This document shows, piece after piece, positions 23,038 to 31,307 of a DNA stretch of 42,149 nucleotides. The position numbers were made by a program, and so were the translations under genes. The notes beneath the pieces are model-generated. The model saw only the letters and a list, made by a program, of their open reading frames with translations, did not search any database and was not told where the DNA came from. This DNA comes from Anaerolineae bacterium (GTDB taxonomy: Bacteria > Chloroflexota > Anaerolineae > Fen-1058), in assembly GCA_003154115.1 (NCBI GenBank), contig PMCF01000140.1, positions 1 to 42,149 of the forward strand. Reading direction: 5' to 3'. Every line of letters starts with the position of its first letter. Positions within the stretch are counted from its first letter, which is position 1.

Positions 23038-23301
23038 TTAAGCCGGTTGCTCGACTGGCGATGCTTCCGCCGCTAATTCGTACAAGAAATCCGGCGCAAA
23101 GTCAGCCCCATTCGGCCACGTCACTGTGCGCGAGTCGGAATCGACATAGGCGCGGGCAAAATAGGCGGGATCACGCAGCGGCTCAAACATCGGCCCGTAA
23201 AGTTCAGGCCGCAGATTGACGCGCCGGTGCGCACCGTTATCAAACGTCACCGCCAGCGAAAACGGCCCCATCACTTGAACCGCCGTGATATGAATAATCA
23301 T
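23038..23301 (-). CDS. DUF2442 domain protein
   Basis: The protein has 87 residues with GGGAG upstream of ATG 23301. The DUF2442 pattern is clear: VTFDNGAHRRVNLRPELYGPMFEPLRDPAYFARAYVD, then TVTWPNGADFAPDFLYE. These small proteins are usually encoded next to DUF4160 proteins as a presumed toxin-antitoxin-like pair. Here the frameshifted DUF4160 gene lies directly upstream. The biochemical role is unknown. Confidence 0.9.
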   Translation of the reverse strand: MIIHITAVQVMGPFSLAVTFDNGAHRRVNLRPELYGPMFEPLRDPAYFARAYVDSDSRTVTWPNGADFAPDFLYELAAEASPVEQPA

Positions 23302-23312
23302 CGTATCTCCCT

Positions 23313-23574
23313 TTAATCGAGCGGCTCAATCGGCAACAGGCTCCGCTGCCCGCGGGCCAGTTCCCAATTTGCGCGCAGTTCAACCTGATGAATCGCCGCC
23401 CATTCAAAACACCTTGGCGCGGACTGACCGCGACAACTTGCCCTCCAAAATCATGATCGGATCGATGCCAACTTCTGCCTCTTCATCACCCGCCAGCGCA
23501 TGAAAATGCGGGGGCTGATGATCGCGGTAATACATCGTGATCTTGATGCCGTCGAATATGCAAATGGTGGGCAT
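23313..23574 (-). pseudogene. DUF4160 domain protein, frameshifted (or programmed +1 frameshift)
   Basis: Frame one starts at ATG 23574 (PTICIFDGIKITMYYRDHQPPHFHA, then EVGIDPIMILEGKL) and stops at TGA 23406-23404 after RAKVF. The next frame continues the family sequence exactly (FEWAAIHQVELRANWELARG) to TAA at 23313. Skipping one T of the TTTT run joins both parts into a normal-length DUF4160 protein. The junction reads AAGGTG TTT TGA, similar in layout to a +1 frameshift site. A mutation, an assembly error or programmed shifting are all possible. It pairs with the DUF2442 gene just downstream. Confidence 0.8.
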
Positions 23575-23580
23575 GGGAAA

Positions 23581-23589
23581 ATTATAGCA
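23581..23589 (-). promoter_or_regulatory. Extended -10 (TGCTATAAT) giving a probably leaderless DUF4160 mRNA
   Basis: TGCTATAAT ends six bases before the ATG at 23574, so the transcript should begin at or next to the start codon. No ribosome binding site is present. Confidence 0.6.
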
Positions 23590-23662
23590 TAGGCTCGCCA
23601 CATCACAGTAACGAGTGAAGTGGCCTCCATTCATCACTCTTCACTCATCACTCATCACGTTT

Positions 23663-24694
23663 TCACGGCACCAGAATAATCTTCCCAAAAAACTCCCCCT
23701 GCTCCATGCGCTCCTGCGCGCGGCGCGCGTCCTTCAAAGCAAACGTCTCATCCAGCACGGGTGATAGTTTTCCGGCGAAGATCAAGGCCATCACCTGCTC
23801 GAAATCGGAGCACGTGCCCATCGTCGAGCCGAGGTAGGATAGATGCTTGGAGAACATGTAGCGATTATCGATCTCGAACTTGGGGCCGCCGGTATTGCCC
23901 ACCGTGAGAATACGGCCGCCCTTGCATGCCGCCCGCAGACTCAACGGCATCGTTCCCGCCCCGACGTTGTCCACCACCACATCGACGCCGCGCCGGTTGG
24001 TCAGCTGATAGATCGCCTTCGACCAATCGGCCTCGCGCGATCGATCGATCAATTCATCGGCGCCTAGCTCTTCGGCGTGCTTCAATTTCGCCATGCTCGA
24101 ACCGACCACGTAGACTTTCGCGCCGACGTATTTGGCAATTTGCAGCGCAGCCGTATTCACGCCGCCGCCCGCACCGATAATCAACACCGACTCGCCCGCC
24201 TGCAATTTTCCACGGGTAATCAGGCTGTGCCACGCCGTGAGGAAAACCAGCGAAGCTGCCGCCGCTCGATCGAAAGGGAAATCATCCGGCAATTTCAGCA
24301 CGTTCCGATCGGGCACGACGACGAACTCCGCGTAGGTGCCGCGCACCGTCTCGCCCAGCAGGCCCCATTTCACGCACAGATTATCCTGCCCAGCCTGACA
24401 GAACTCGCACGTGCCATCGCTGAGATTGCTATTGATCACCACGCGTTCACCAACCTGAAACTGCGTCACGCCCGGCCCGATCGCGCTGATGACGCCCGCG
24501 CCGTCCGCGCCGGGAATATGCGGATACTCCAGCCGAATGCCCGGCCAGCCATTCCGCACCCAGATATCCAGGCGGTTCAACGCTGCCGCGCGAACCTGCA
24601 CTTGAACCTGCCCCGATCCCGGTTCCGGCGCGGGAAAGTCGGTGTATTCCAATACTTCCGGCCCGCCATGTTGACGAAAGAGGACAGTTTTCAT
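23663..24694 (-). CDS. Zinc-type alcohol dehydrogenase / quinone-reductase-like (MDR) oxidoreductase
   Basis: The protein has 343 residues from ATG 24694, with GGAGGTGAGG upstream. It has the medium-chain dehydrogenase fold: a GroES-like N-terminal domain (VQVRAAALNRLDIWVRNG, HIPGADGAGVISAIG), a cysteine lobe GTCEFCQAGQDNLC for structural zinc (three Cys visible, fewer than the usual four), and a Rossmann NAD(P) site VLIIGAGGGVNTAALQIAKYVGA. The C-terminus GEFFGKIIL is typical. The substrate is unknown. A TATAAT lies at 24731-24726. It is divergent from the histidine-kinase operon. Confidence 0.92.
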   Translation of the reverse strand: MKTVLFRQHGGPEVLEYTDFPAPEPGSGQVQVQVRAAALNRLDIWVRNGWPGIRLEYPHIPGADGAGVISAIGPGVTQFQVGERVVINSNLSDGTCEFCQAGQDNLCVKWGLLGETVRGTYAEFVVVPDRNVLKLPDDFPFDRAAAASLVFLTAWHSLITRGKLQAGESVLIIGAGGGVNTAALQIAKYVGAKVYVVGSSMAKLKHAEELGADELIDRSREADWSKAIYQLTNRRGVDVVVDNVGAGTMPLSLRAACKGGRILTVGNTGGPKFEIDNRYMFSKHLSYLGSTMGTCSDFEQVMALIFAGKLSPVLDETFALKDARRAQERMEQGEFFGKIILVP

Positions 24695-24725
24695 ACGTGT
24701 TAGCCTCACCTCCAGGTTAACGGTA

Positions 24726-24731
24726 ATTATA
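24726..24731 (-). promoter_or_regulatory. -10 box (TATAAT) for the MDR oxidoreductase
   Basis: A perfect TATAAT lies 31 bases before the ATG. The -35 is weak. Confidence 0.45.
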
Positions 24732-24780
24732 GTCGATTTGACCTCCCCAGTTACATCATAGTTACACATAGGTTAATGAA

Positions 24781-24809
24781 TTGCCCCTGAGTCGGCGCGG
24801 TTGTATAAT
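24781..24809 (+). promoter_or_regulatory. Promoter of the HK-LysM-EcsC operon: TTGCCC-17-TATAAT
   Basis: TTGCCC (24781-24786), a 17-base spacer and TATAAT (24804-24809) put the transcript start near 24816, just ahead of ATG 24835. The in-frame TTG at 24781 is part of the -35 and cannot be the start codon. Confidence 0.65.
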
Positions 24810-24834
24810 CAAGTTGACTCTGACGAGCACACCT

Positions 24835-27207
24835 ATGTTCAACTTCATCAATCAAGCGATCGATCTGCTGACTCGGTCACCCGGCGATCTGGTGTACTAT
24901 CTGATCGTCCTCTTCGCCATCGAGGCGATGCTGGGGTTGGCGGTGGTGCGCGCGCGCCGACCTGCACTGCGCGAGCATGTGTCGGGCTGGACGCGGCAAC
25001 TGCGGTTGATCGCGCTGGCGGCCGGCGTCATGTTGATCGGGCGCGTCGTGCTGATCGCCGTGGCCCTGCTCGTCCTGCAAGACCAGGCGCTAATCGCCAA
25101 CGCGCTTCTGCCTCCGCTGGAACGCTACGTCGATTTGATCAGCCTCACGTTCATCGTGCTGGCCTTTGTGCCGCTGCTGCGCGTGCGCGGTCAGTTGGGT
25201 CTGGGACTCACTGCGATCATGCTCGTCGCCGTGACGATCTTTTACGCCCTGAACGCCACCCAGTGGTACAACCTATCGGCCGTGCCCAACCAGTTCTACA
25301 ATGCGACATCGCCAGAAACGATCTGGCAAGCGTGGTCGTTAGCGGTTGCGGCGCTGGCCGCCGTGGCCGTGTGGTTCAGTCGGGATGATACCGTCGGCCT
25401 GGCTTTCGCCGCCTTTCTGACGCTGGCGATCGGCAGTTTGTTGCAGCTGGTATTCTCTGATGCGCAGTCTAGTGTTGCGGGCTGGGTGCGTTTGGTCCAA
25501 CTCATCGCCTACCCGGTGTTAGCGGTGGTCGTCTATCAAATCACTGAAGCCGCGGCCACCCCGCAGCTGAGCGCGCCGCCGTCTTACCCGTTGTTACCGG
25601 CTCGCTCCGAAGCGACCGAGCAAGCGTGGTTGACGTTGACCACGATCCAAAACTTGAGCACCGGTACGGTACTGGCCGACTCGCTGCAGCGCACGGCGTC
25701 CGTGCTGGCCCAATTTCTGCAGGCCGACCTCAGCGCGATCGGGCTGTTGAGCAAAGACTCCCAGGTGCTCGAATTCAACGCCGTGCATCATCCCGGTGCG
25801 GCGCCCACGCGTGGGGCGGCCATCCTGCTCGATCGGAACCCACTGATCCGGCGCGCGTTAGAAACGCGCCAGGCGGTCGCCCTCGACAACACCAATGCCT
25901 CGACCGAGATCAGCAATTTCTATGGCTTGATGGGGTCGTTCATCGTCGGGCCTACGATCATCGCCCCCTTGATCGACGATCGCACTCCGCTGGGCATCGT
26001 GCTGCTGGGCAACCCCGACAGTGGACGAGCCTGGTCGCCTTCTGATGTGGAACATGCGCAGACGCTGGTCGATCACATCGCGTTGATGTTGACGGCCCGC
26101 GAGAATCGCCAGCACTTTGCGCGCCGCATCGAAGAACTCGAAAGCACGCTGCACCAGCAGGAAGCCGAAGCGACCCAGCGGCGCACGGCCTTAGAGACCC
26201 TCTTGCAACAATCACAGGCCGATGCCCAGAAAGCGACTACGCGCGTAGCGGCGCTGGCCGCCTTGCAAGACGCTCAGCATGGCTCGGAACACGAACGGAT
26301 CAAGCAGCTGCAAGACGAGCGGAGTTTATTGCTGCGCCAGACGCAAGACTATCAAGCCGAGTTGAGCAACTTGATTCAACTGCAAACCGGTCTGGAAACA
26401 CAGTTGAAGCAAGCGCAACAAGAGATGGCCCGCCTGCAAGATCAACTGCCGCGCACGACGTCGACCGGTGCGGCCGACAACAGACAGAACGGTCAGCAAG
26501 GCGAAGTCATCGCATCGATCACGCAAGAACTGCGCACGCCCATGACATCCATCGCCGGTTACACCGATCTGCTGTTAGGCGAATCGGTCGGCATCCTCGG
26601 CGCAATGCAGCGCCAATTCTTGCAGCGTGTCAAAGCCAACATCGCGCGCATGGAAGGCATGCTGACCGATCTGGTGCAAATCACCACCATCGATACCGGG
26701 CAGCTCAAGCTAGCCGCAGCCGCGATCGATGTGCCCGAGTTGATCAAAGATGCGGTCATGACCGTGTCCACGCTCTTCCGTGAGCGCGAACAATCCATTC
26801 GACTGGAACTGGCCGATAACCTGCCCAAACTCCACACCGATCGTGAAAGCTTGCAGCAGATTTTGCAGCACCTCTTCTCGAACGCCGCGCTGTGCTCTCC
26901 GAATCAAGCCGAAGTCATCGTGCGCGCGCAAGTGCCGGTTGAAATGCCGGAGTACATGTTGTTCAGCGTCGCCGATCGGGGTGGCGGCATCGCACCGGAA
27001 GATCGCCAGCGCGCGTTTCATCGCATGTATCGCGCCGATCATCCGCTGGTGGAAGGACTGGGTGAAACCGGCGTGGGGTTATCCATCGCCAAAGCGCTGG
27101 TCGAGGCTCAGGGCGGGCGCATTTGGGTCGACAGTGACATGGGGGTGGGCTCCACCTTCACCTTCATCCTGCCGTTGGAACTGACGCGGCAAGAAGCGCA
27201 GGTCTGA
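24835..27207 (+). CDS. Membrane histidine-kinase-like sensor with degenerate H-box (His to Gln)
   Basis: The protein has 790 residues. Seven membrane helices fill residues about 15-235. A GAF domain follows (about 275-425), then a long coiled coil (about 430-545) and a HisKA region with ASITQELRTPMTSIAGYTDLL. The canonical SHELRTP is replaced by TQELRTP, so the phospho-acceptor position is Gln564. The ATPase domain looks intact: N-box LQHLFSNAALCS, G1 VADRGGGIAPEDR, GVGLSIAKALVEAQGG, and a final VGSTFTFILPL. It may be a pseudokinase sensor or allosteric partner. It is followed without a gap by the LysM gene (TGA-ATG) and then by the EcsC gene, so these are one operon. Confidence 0.88.
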   Translation: MFNFINQAIDLLTRSPGDLVYYLIVLFAIEAMLGLAVVRARRPALREHVSGWTRQLRLIALAAGVMLIGRVVLIAVALLVLQDQALIANALLPPLERYVDLISLTFIVLAFVPLLRVRGQLGLGLTAIMLVAVTIFYALNATQWYNLSAVPNQFYNATSPETIWQAWSLAVAALAAVAVWFSRDDTVGLAFAAFLTLAIGSLLQLVFSDAQSSVAGWVRLVQLIAYPVLAVVVYQITEAAATPQLSAPPSYPLLPARSEATEQAWLTLTTIQNLSTGTVLADSLQRTASVLAQFLQADLSAIGLLSKDSQVLEFNAVHHPGAAPTRGAAILLDRNPLIRRALETRQAVALDNTNASTEISNFYGLMGSFIVGPTIIAPLIDDRTPLGIVLLGNPDSGRAWSPSDVEHAQTLVDHIALMLTARENRQHFARRIEELESTLHQQEAEATQRRTALETLLQQSQADAQKATTRVAALAALQDAQHGSEHERIKQLQDERSLLLRQTQDYQAELSNLIQLQTGLETQLKQAQQEMARLQDQLPRTTSTGAADNRQNGQQGEVIASITQELRTPMTSIAGYTDLLLGESVGILGAMQRQFLQRVKANIARMEGMLTDLVQITTIDTGQLKLAAAAIDVPELIKDAVMTVSTLFREREQSIRLELADNLPKLHTDRESLQQILQHLFSNAALCSPNQAEVIVRAQVPVEMPEYMLFSVADRGGGIAPEDRQRAFHRMYRADHPLVEGLGETGVGLSIAKALVEAQGGRIWVDSDMGVGSTFTFILPLELTRQEAQV

Positions 27208-28128
27208 ATGATGCGCGGCGTGCACAGCCTTTCGCGTGGTCTGCTCATCAGCCTCATGATTGCCGCGACCGTCTTCGGCGCGTTCATCCTGTCCGTGCGC
27301 AGTTCGTCCAATCTACTGGCCGAACTTCCCATTCCCACGGTTACGCTGGAATTGGTTTTCGTGTCGCCCACGCCGACCGCGACTAGCCAGGCGCAGCCGT
27401 CGGCCACGCCGGCGATCAGCCCCACACCTACCGGCACACCATCACCCACGCCCACGGCCTGTCCGTTGCCCGCCGATTGGCAGCGCTACATTGTGGGGCC
27501 GTTCGATACGCTGGCCTTGATTGCGCAGCGCTTCAACCTGTCACCCGAGCAGCTCGCGCGCGCCAATTGCCTTGCTCAGCCCAGTGTCACCGTCGGCCAG
27601 GCGATTGTCGTTCCTGGTTTCCGGCCCACGCCTACGCTGGTACCCTGTTATCCGCCTTTCAATTGGGCCAGCTACATCGTTCAGCCCGGTGACACGTTGA
27701 GCGGTATCGCGCAGCGCTACGGTATGTCACTCTACACCTTGATGCGCGCCAACTGCTTGACCACGGGCTATATCTACGCCGGTCAACGCTTGTTCGTGCC
27801 GCCGATTTATCCGATCGTGACGTTCACGCCCACACCGATCGTTTCACTCACCCCAACGGCGACGGCGACGCCGCCCGTCGATGTGACGCCGACGCCGACG
27901 AATATGCCGACACCGACGAATACGCCGACGCCGTCCATTACCGTGACCGTGGGTCCCAGCGAGACGCCCACAGGGACGCCCACCGTGACATCCAGCCCAA
28001 CCAACACACCCGCGCCAACAGACACCGCCACGCCTGTTCCAACGGACACGCCACTGCCGACCGATACACCTGTCCCGACCGAACCGCCGCCCAATACGCC
28101 AGAACCCTCATCAACAACAACACCATGA
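27208..28128 (+). CDS. Secreted/anchored protein with two LysM domains and Thr-Pro-rich tail
   Basis: The protein has 306 residues. An N-terminal helix GLLISLMIAATVFGAFIL is a signal anchor. A TP-rich spacer follows, then two LysM units: YIVGPFDTLALIAQRFNLSP to VVPGF and YIVQPGDTLSGIAQRYGMSL to LFVPP. Each has a paired Cys (ARANCLA, MRANCLT). The final 110 residues are almost only Thr, Pro, Ala and Ser (PTPTNTPTP repeats), as in cell-wall-spanning, probably glycosylated linkers. LysM binds N-acetylglucosamine polymers. It starts directly after the kinase stop and overlaps the EcsC gene by four bases (ATGA). Confidence 0.9.
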   Translation: MMRGVHSLSRGLLISLMIAATVFGAFILSVRSSSNLLAELPIPTVTLELVFVSPTPTATSQAQPSATPAISPTPTGTPSPTPTACPLPADWQRYIVGPFDTLALIAQRFNLSPEQLARANCLAQPSVTVGQAIVVPGFRPTPTLVPCYPPFNWASYIVQPGDTLSGIAQRYGMSLYTLMRANCLTTGYIYAGQRLFVPPIYPIVTFTPTPIVSLTPTATATPPVDVTPTPTNMPTPTNTPTPSITVTVGPSETPTGTPTVTSSPTNTPAPTDTATPVPTDTPLPTDTPVPTEPPPNTPEPSSTTTP

Positions 28129-28934
28129 AGCCTAAGCACGAACAACTTTCTTCTGGCATTTCAGATATTCTCGAAACGCTCATCGTGAAAGGCACGGGAG
28201 CATTTCCGGGGGTCAAACCTAACCCGGCAGAAATCGTCGATCGCGTCAATGTGCTCACCCGCTATCAACCCCACTTGCATGACCCCGTCGACTTCTTCGA
28301 TGCGCGCTTGAAATTGGCCGTTCTCGATAAAGCCGCCCAGGAACAGACGCGCAAGTCGCAATATGTGGCGGTTGCCTCCGGCCTCGGTACCGGGTTCTTC
28401 GGTATGCCCGGCCTGGCCATCGATCTGCCAGTGCTGGTGGCGAATACCGTCGGATTGGTGCGGCGGCATTCAGTCGTCTACGGCTTCACCGCGATTGAAG
28501 AAAGCACCAGCGATCCGAAGCCGCTGCTGTTCGCCTTGGGCGCATCGATCGGGGCCGACATGGTGATCGATCGGGTGGGCACAACCATCGGAGAAAAAGT
28601 GGGCCTGGACCTGGGAACAAAGGTAGTGGAGAAGTATCTGGTCACACGCATCTCCGAACAATTCGCCACGCGCCTCATGACCAGCTGGCTGCCGCGCCTG
28701 GTGCCCATCATCGGCACGGCTACCATCGCCGCGCTGGACACGGCTTTTCTGACTCTGGCCGGACGAGAATCGGCCCGCTATTTCCGGCAGCGGCATGTGG
28801 CCGTGCGGCAATATCTGGCCACCACCCACATCGAACGCGCACAATGGAAATCCATCGCGGCTAGCTCGTCGTTGGCCCTGCCCGGCAGCGAGCCACCGGT
28901 CATTACCGATCTGCCGCTTGACCCGCAAATCTAA
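28125..28934 (+). CDS. EcsC family protein
   Basis: The protein has 269 residues, coupled to the LysM gene by an ATGA overlap. EcsC-type features are a helical N-terminus, a Gly-rich hydrophobic stretch VAVASGLGTGFFGMPGLAIDLPVLVANTVGLVRR, and later amphipathic helices TRLMTSWLPRLVPIIGTATIAALDTAFL. EcsC proteins are associated with membranes and ABC transport or secretion in other bacteria, but their biochemical role is poorly defined. With the sensor kinase and the LysM protein it suggests an envelope-linked operon. It ends before a strong bidirectional terminator-like palindrome. Confidence 0.85.
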   Translation: MKPKHEQLSSGISDILETLIVKGTGAFPGVKPNPAEIVDRVNVLTRYQPHLHDPVDFFDARLKLAVLDKAAQEQTRKSQYVAVASGLGTGFFGMPGLAIDLPVLVANTVGLVRRHSVVYGFTAIEESTSDPKPLLFALGASIGADMVIDRVGTTIGEKVGLDLGTKVVEKYLVTRISEQFATRLMTSWLPRLVPIIGTATIAALDTAFLTLAGRESARYFRQRHVAVRQYLATTHIERAQWKSIAASSSLALPGSEPPVITDLPLDPQI

Positions 28935-28970
28935 ACAGCAGCGTTACTACTCAGCCATCGCGCAGCCTTG

Positions 28971-29016
28971 TCATTCCCGCACGTCGTACGCCTCGCGCTG
29001 GGCGAGCGGGAATCCA
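28971..29016. repeat. Palindromic repeat of the ATTCCCGC class
   Basis: TCATTCCCGC at the left pairs with GCGGGAATCCAG at the right, around an inner CGCCTCGCGCTGGGCG stem. It lies in the 224-base gap between the convergent EcsC and SurA-like genes. Confidence 0.65.
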
Positions 29017-29096
29017 GTTGCTAATCCGCCAGCGTTGTCGATCGTCACTCTGGATGCCCGATAACAACCTTCGGGCATGACCGCTGAATAGTGAAA

Positions 29097-29131
29097 CGAC
29101 ACCGGCCTGTCACAGTGACAGGCCGGTGTCG
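29097..29131. terminator. Perfect 17-bp palindrome, bidirectional terminator candidate
   Basis: CGACACCGGCCTGTCAC and GTGACAGGCCGGTGTCG flank a single A between the convergent ecsC and SurA-like genes. The stem is very stable but has no strong T-run on either side, so termination is plausible yet not certain. Confidence 0.6.
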
Positions 29132-29158
29132 TGATACGGGCGAAAACGACGCGAGATA

Positions 29159-30328
29159 TTAAGGTTTAGTCGGAACGCGATCGGCCCACGTCAGCAGGAA
29201 ATTCGGATTGCGGCGCTGCTGCAACCAGGCTTCGACGGCGTCTTTCTGGGCTTGCTGCAGGAACGTGCTGCTGAGCGGTTCCAGGCTCTTCGCCGTGATC
29301 AGGCCGACGAAGCTGGCCGTGCCGGTCGTGTTGGAGATAATGGCCGTCGTCTGGCTCACGGGCGTGGAGAAAAACGCGTCACCCATCGAGGCCCCTAAAT
29401 CCGTGGAGCCGGAGAACGCTTCGCGTGGCAGCCAGTCGGTCACTTCCGAAGCCAACACACTGGTGCTGTAAGGCAGTGTATCTGACAGGGCGGCTTGATA
29501 CACTTTCGCAAAGCCATCCTGCGCGATGGCGGCAGTCACCGTCGGCACTGCTACGCTGTCGATGCGCATGTACTGGAACTTGATCTGCTCGGTTATCGTC
29601 GGGACCGTGGTGCCTAGCGCGTCACGCACCTTGTTGCTCAACAGGCTCATTTCCGTGTATTTGCGATAGTCCTGATCGGACAAGCCATAGGCCCGCAGGT
29701 AGTCTTGATAAAACTGCTGGGCGCTTTCCTTGCTGATCGGCGTGGCGGTGGGCGGCGGTGTTGCCGACGGGGTAGCTGTCTGTGTTACCGGAGCGGAAGC
29801 CGTCGGCGTGGGCCGCGGCGTGCTGGTGGGCATCGGAGTCGGCGGATTGCGATCGAAGCCATACTCTTTCTCGATCGAAGCCTCGACCTCATCGGCGGTC
29901 ACCGTCACATTGAAATCTTTAGCCGCCTGCTTCAACAACAATTCGTCGACCATGCCGTTGAGCACCTGCGAACCCAGGTTAATCGGATCGGTCAATTGGG
30001 ACTGCACTTGATCAACCGATTGGGTATCGCCCAGGCGTTGCAGGTAGTTGACCTGCTGAAGCAACTGCGCGCGCATCAGGCGCACACGATTCTGAAACTC
30101 CGTGGTTGAGATCTGCTCACCATTGACATTCGCCACCGGCTCGTTCGGCTTGATGAAAGATTCACGCAGCACTCCAAACAGGATGACGAGCACGACCACT
30201 GCCAACACAGCGCCGACGGCGTAGATGATCCGGCGGCGCTGTTGGGTTTCACGCTCGGCGCGCGATAATTGCTTGCGCGTCGGTTCTTTGGGGACCTGCA
30301 CATTGGGATTGATTTTAGTCTTCGACAT
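29159..30328 (-). CDS. SurA/PrsA-like membrane-anchored foldase
   Basis: The protein has 389 residues from ATG 30328, with GAGGATG upstream. A basic cytoplasmic start (TRKQLSRAERETQQRRR) is followed by a membrane helix IIYAVGAVLAVVVLVILFGVL, giving an N-in type II topology. Residues about 65-150 are a SurA_N-like chaperone region (VANVNGEQISTTEFQNRVRLMRAQLLQQ). A Thr-Pro-rich insert lies at about 185-225. The C-terminal parvulin-like part is divergent and the catalytic pattern of PpiC domains is not obvious, so chaperone rather than isomerase activity is likely. It stands alone upstream of rpsR. Confidence 0.82.
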   Translation of the reverse strand: MSKTKINPNVQVPKEPTRKQLSRAERETQQRRRIIYAVGAVLAVVVLVILFGVLRESFIKPNEPVANVNGEQISTTEFQNRVRLMRAQLLQQVNYLQRLGDTQSVDQVQSQLTDPINLGSQVLNGMVDELLLKQAAKDFNVTVTADEVEASIEKEYGFDRNPPTPMPTSTPRPTPTASAPVTQTATPSATPPPTATPISKESAQQFYQDYLRAYGLSDQDYRKYTEMSLLSNKVRDALGTTVPTITEQIKFQYMRIDSVAVPTVTAAIAQDGFAKVYQAALSDTLPYSTSVLASEVTDWLPREAFSGSTDLGASMGDAFFSTPVSQTTAIISNTTGTASFVGLITAKSLEPLSSTFLQQAQKDAVEAWLQQRRNPNFLLTWADRVPTKP

Positions 30329-30447
30329 ACATCCTCGATCGATACGGGAACTGGTCAAGCGACACATCTCTCCCCGGCCCCATGTTTAAGACCGGCAGAT
30401 CGATTGCCAGTTGACCAGTCCTCAAGTTATTCGTTCAGTTTTTCCGC

Positions 30448-30822
30448 TTAGCGGGCTTGCGTGCCGACAAAGGGCAGCAAAGCCAGGTGGCGTGCCCGCT
30501 TGATCGCTACCGTCAGGTAGCGCTGATGCCGGGCGCATGTGCCGGTCTGGCGGCGGGGCCGAATCTTACCCCGTTCGCTGACAAAGCGGCGCAGCTGTTC
30601 GGGGGCCTTGTAGTCGATCTTCTTGGTCTTCTCGACGCAGAACTGGCACACCTTGGGACGCGGCGCAAATTTGCCGCCGGGTCCACGTCTCTCGGGCCGC
30701 GGCCCGGAGCGATACGGAGGCCGACGCTCTTGAGTCGGCGCGGGAGCGGGCGCGGGCGCTGAAGCCGGCATGGGAGCCGGAGTTCCAGCCGCCGGGACCT
30801 GAGGTTGTTCCTGATCAGCCAT
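30448..30822 (-). CDS. rpsR: 30S ribosomal protein S18 with Pro/Ala-rich N-terminal extension
   Basis: The protein has 124 residues from ATG 30822. The C-terminal 70 residues are standard S18: [60 protein letters not shown]. An extension of about 50 residues ([20 protein letters not shown] and a basic patch) is far longer than in most bacteria. Two Cys in CQFC plus Cys later recall the zinc-binding C+ form of S18. S18 binds S6 in the 30S platform. It is last in the rpsF-ssb-rpsR operon. Confidence 0.96.
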   Translation of the reverse strand: MADQEQPQVPAAGTPAPMPASAPAPAPAPTQERRPPYRSGPRPERRGPGGKFAPRPKVCQFCVEKTKKIDYKAPEQLRRFVSERGKIRPRRQTGTCARHQRYLTVAIKRARHLALLPFVGTQAR

Positions 30823-30882
30823 GTTTACCTTTTTCCTCCACGACGACCGATCGGCGCTGCCACAGCCCGATCGGTGACGCAA

Positions 30883-31281
30883 CTAAAATGGAAACTTTTC
30901 TTCCTCGGCCGAAGCCGCTTCGCCGAGCAGGTCTTCCCCGCCCTCGTGCTTGTCGCTCAACATGATCATTTCGTTGGCGACAATCTCGGTGCGATAGTGC
31001 TTCTTGCCATCTTGATCTTCCCAGCCGCGGGTTTGCAGTCGGCCTTCGATGTACACGATCTGGCCTTTGCGCAAGTGCTGCTTGCAAATCTCCGCCAGAT
31101 TACCCCACGCGACGACGTTGAACCACTCCGTCTCTTCGCGTCGGTCGCCATCGCCGGCCGTCCACATGCGGTTGACGGCTACGCTGAAAGCTGTGACCGG
31201 GCGGCCATTGGGCGTGTACCGCATTTCGGGGTCACGTCCCAAGCGACCGATGATCATGACTTTATTCAATCCGCGGGTCAT
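30883..31281 (-). CDS. ssb: Single-stranded DNA-binding protein
   Basis: The protein has 132 residues with AAGGAAGG upstream of ATG 31281. OB-fold: MTRGLNKVMIIGRLGRDPEM, FSVAVNR, ETEWFNVVAWGNLAEICKQHLRKGQIVYIEGRLQTR, VANEMIML. The short acidic tail ends in EEEKFPF, close to the DDDIPF-type tip that recruits partner proteins. The linker is short, so the protein is small for the family. It sits between rpsF and rpsR, the widely conserved order. Confidence 0.97.
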   Translation of the reverse strand: MTRGLNKVMIIGRLGRDPEMRYTPNGRPVTAFSVAVNRMWTAGDGDRREETEWFNVVAWGNLAEICKQHLRKGQIVYIEGRLQTRGWEDQDGKKHYRTEIVANEMIMLSDKHEGGEDLLGEAASAEEEKFPF

Positions 31282-31307
31282 GGGCCACCTTCCTTACCAG
31301 CGCGAAC

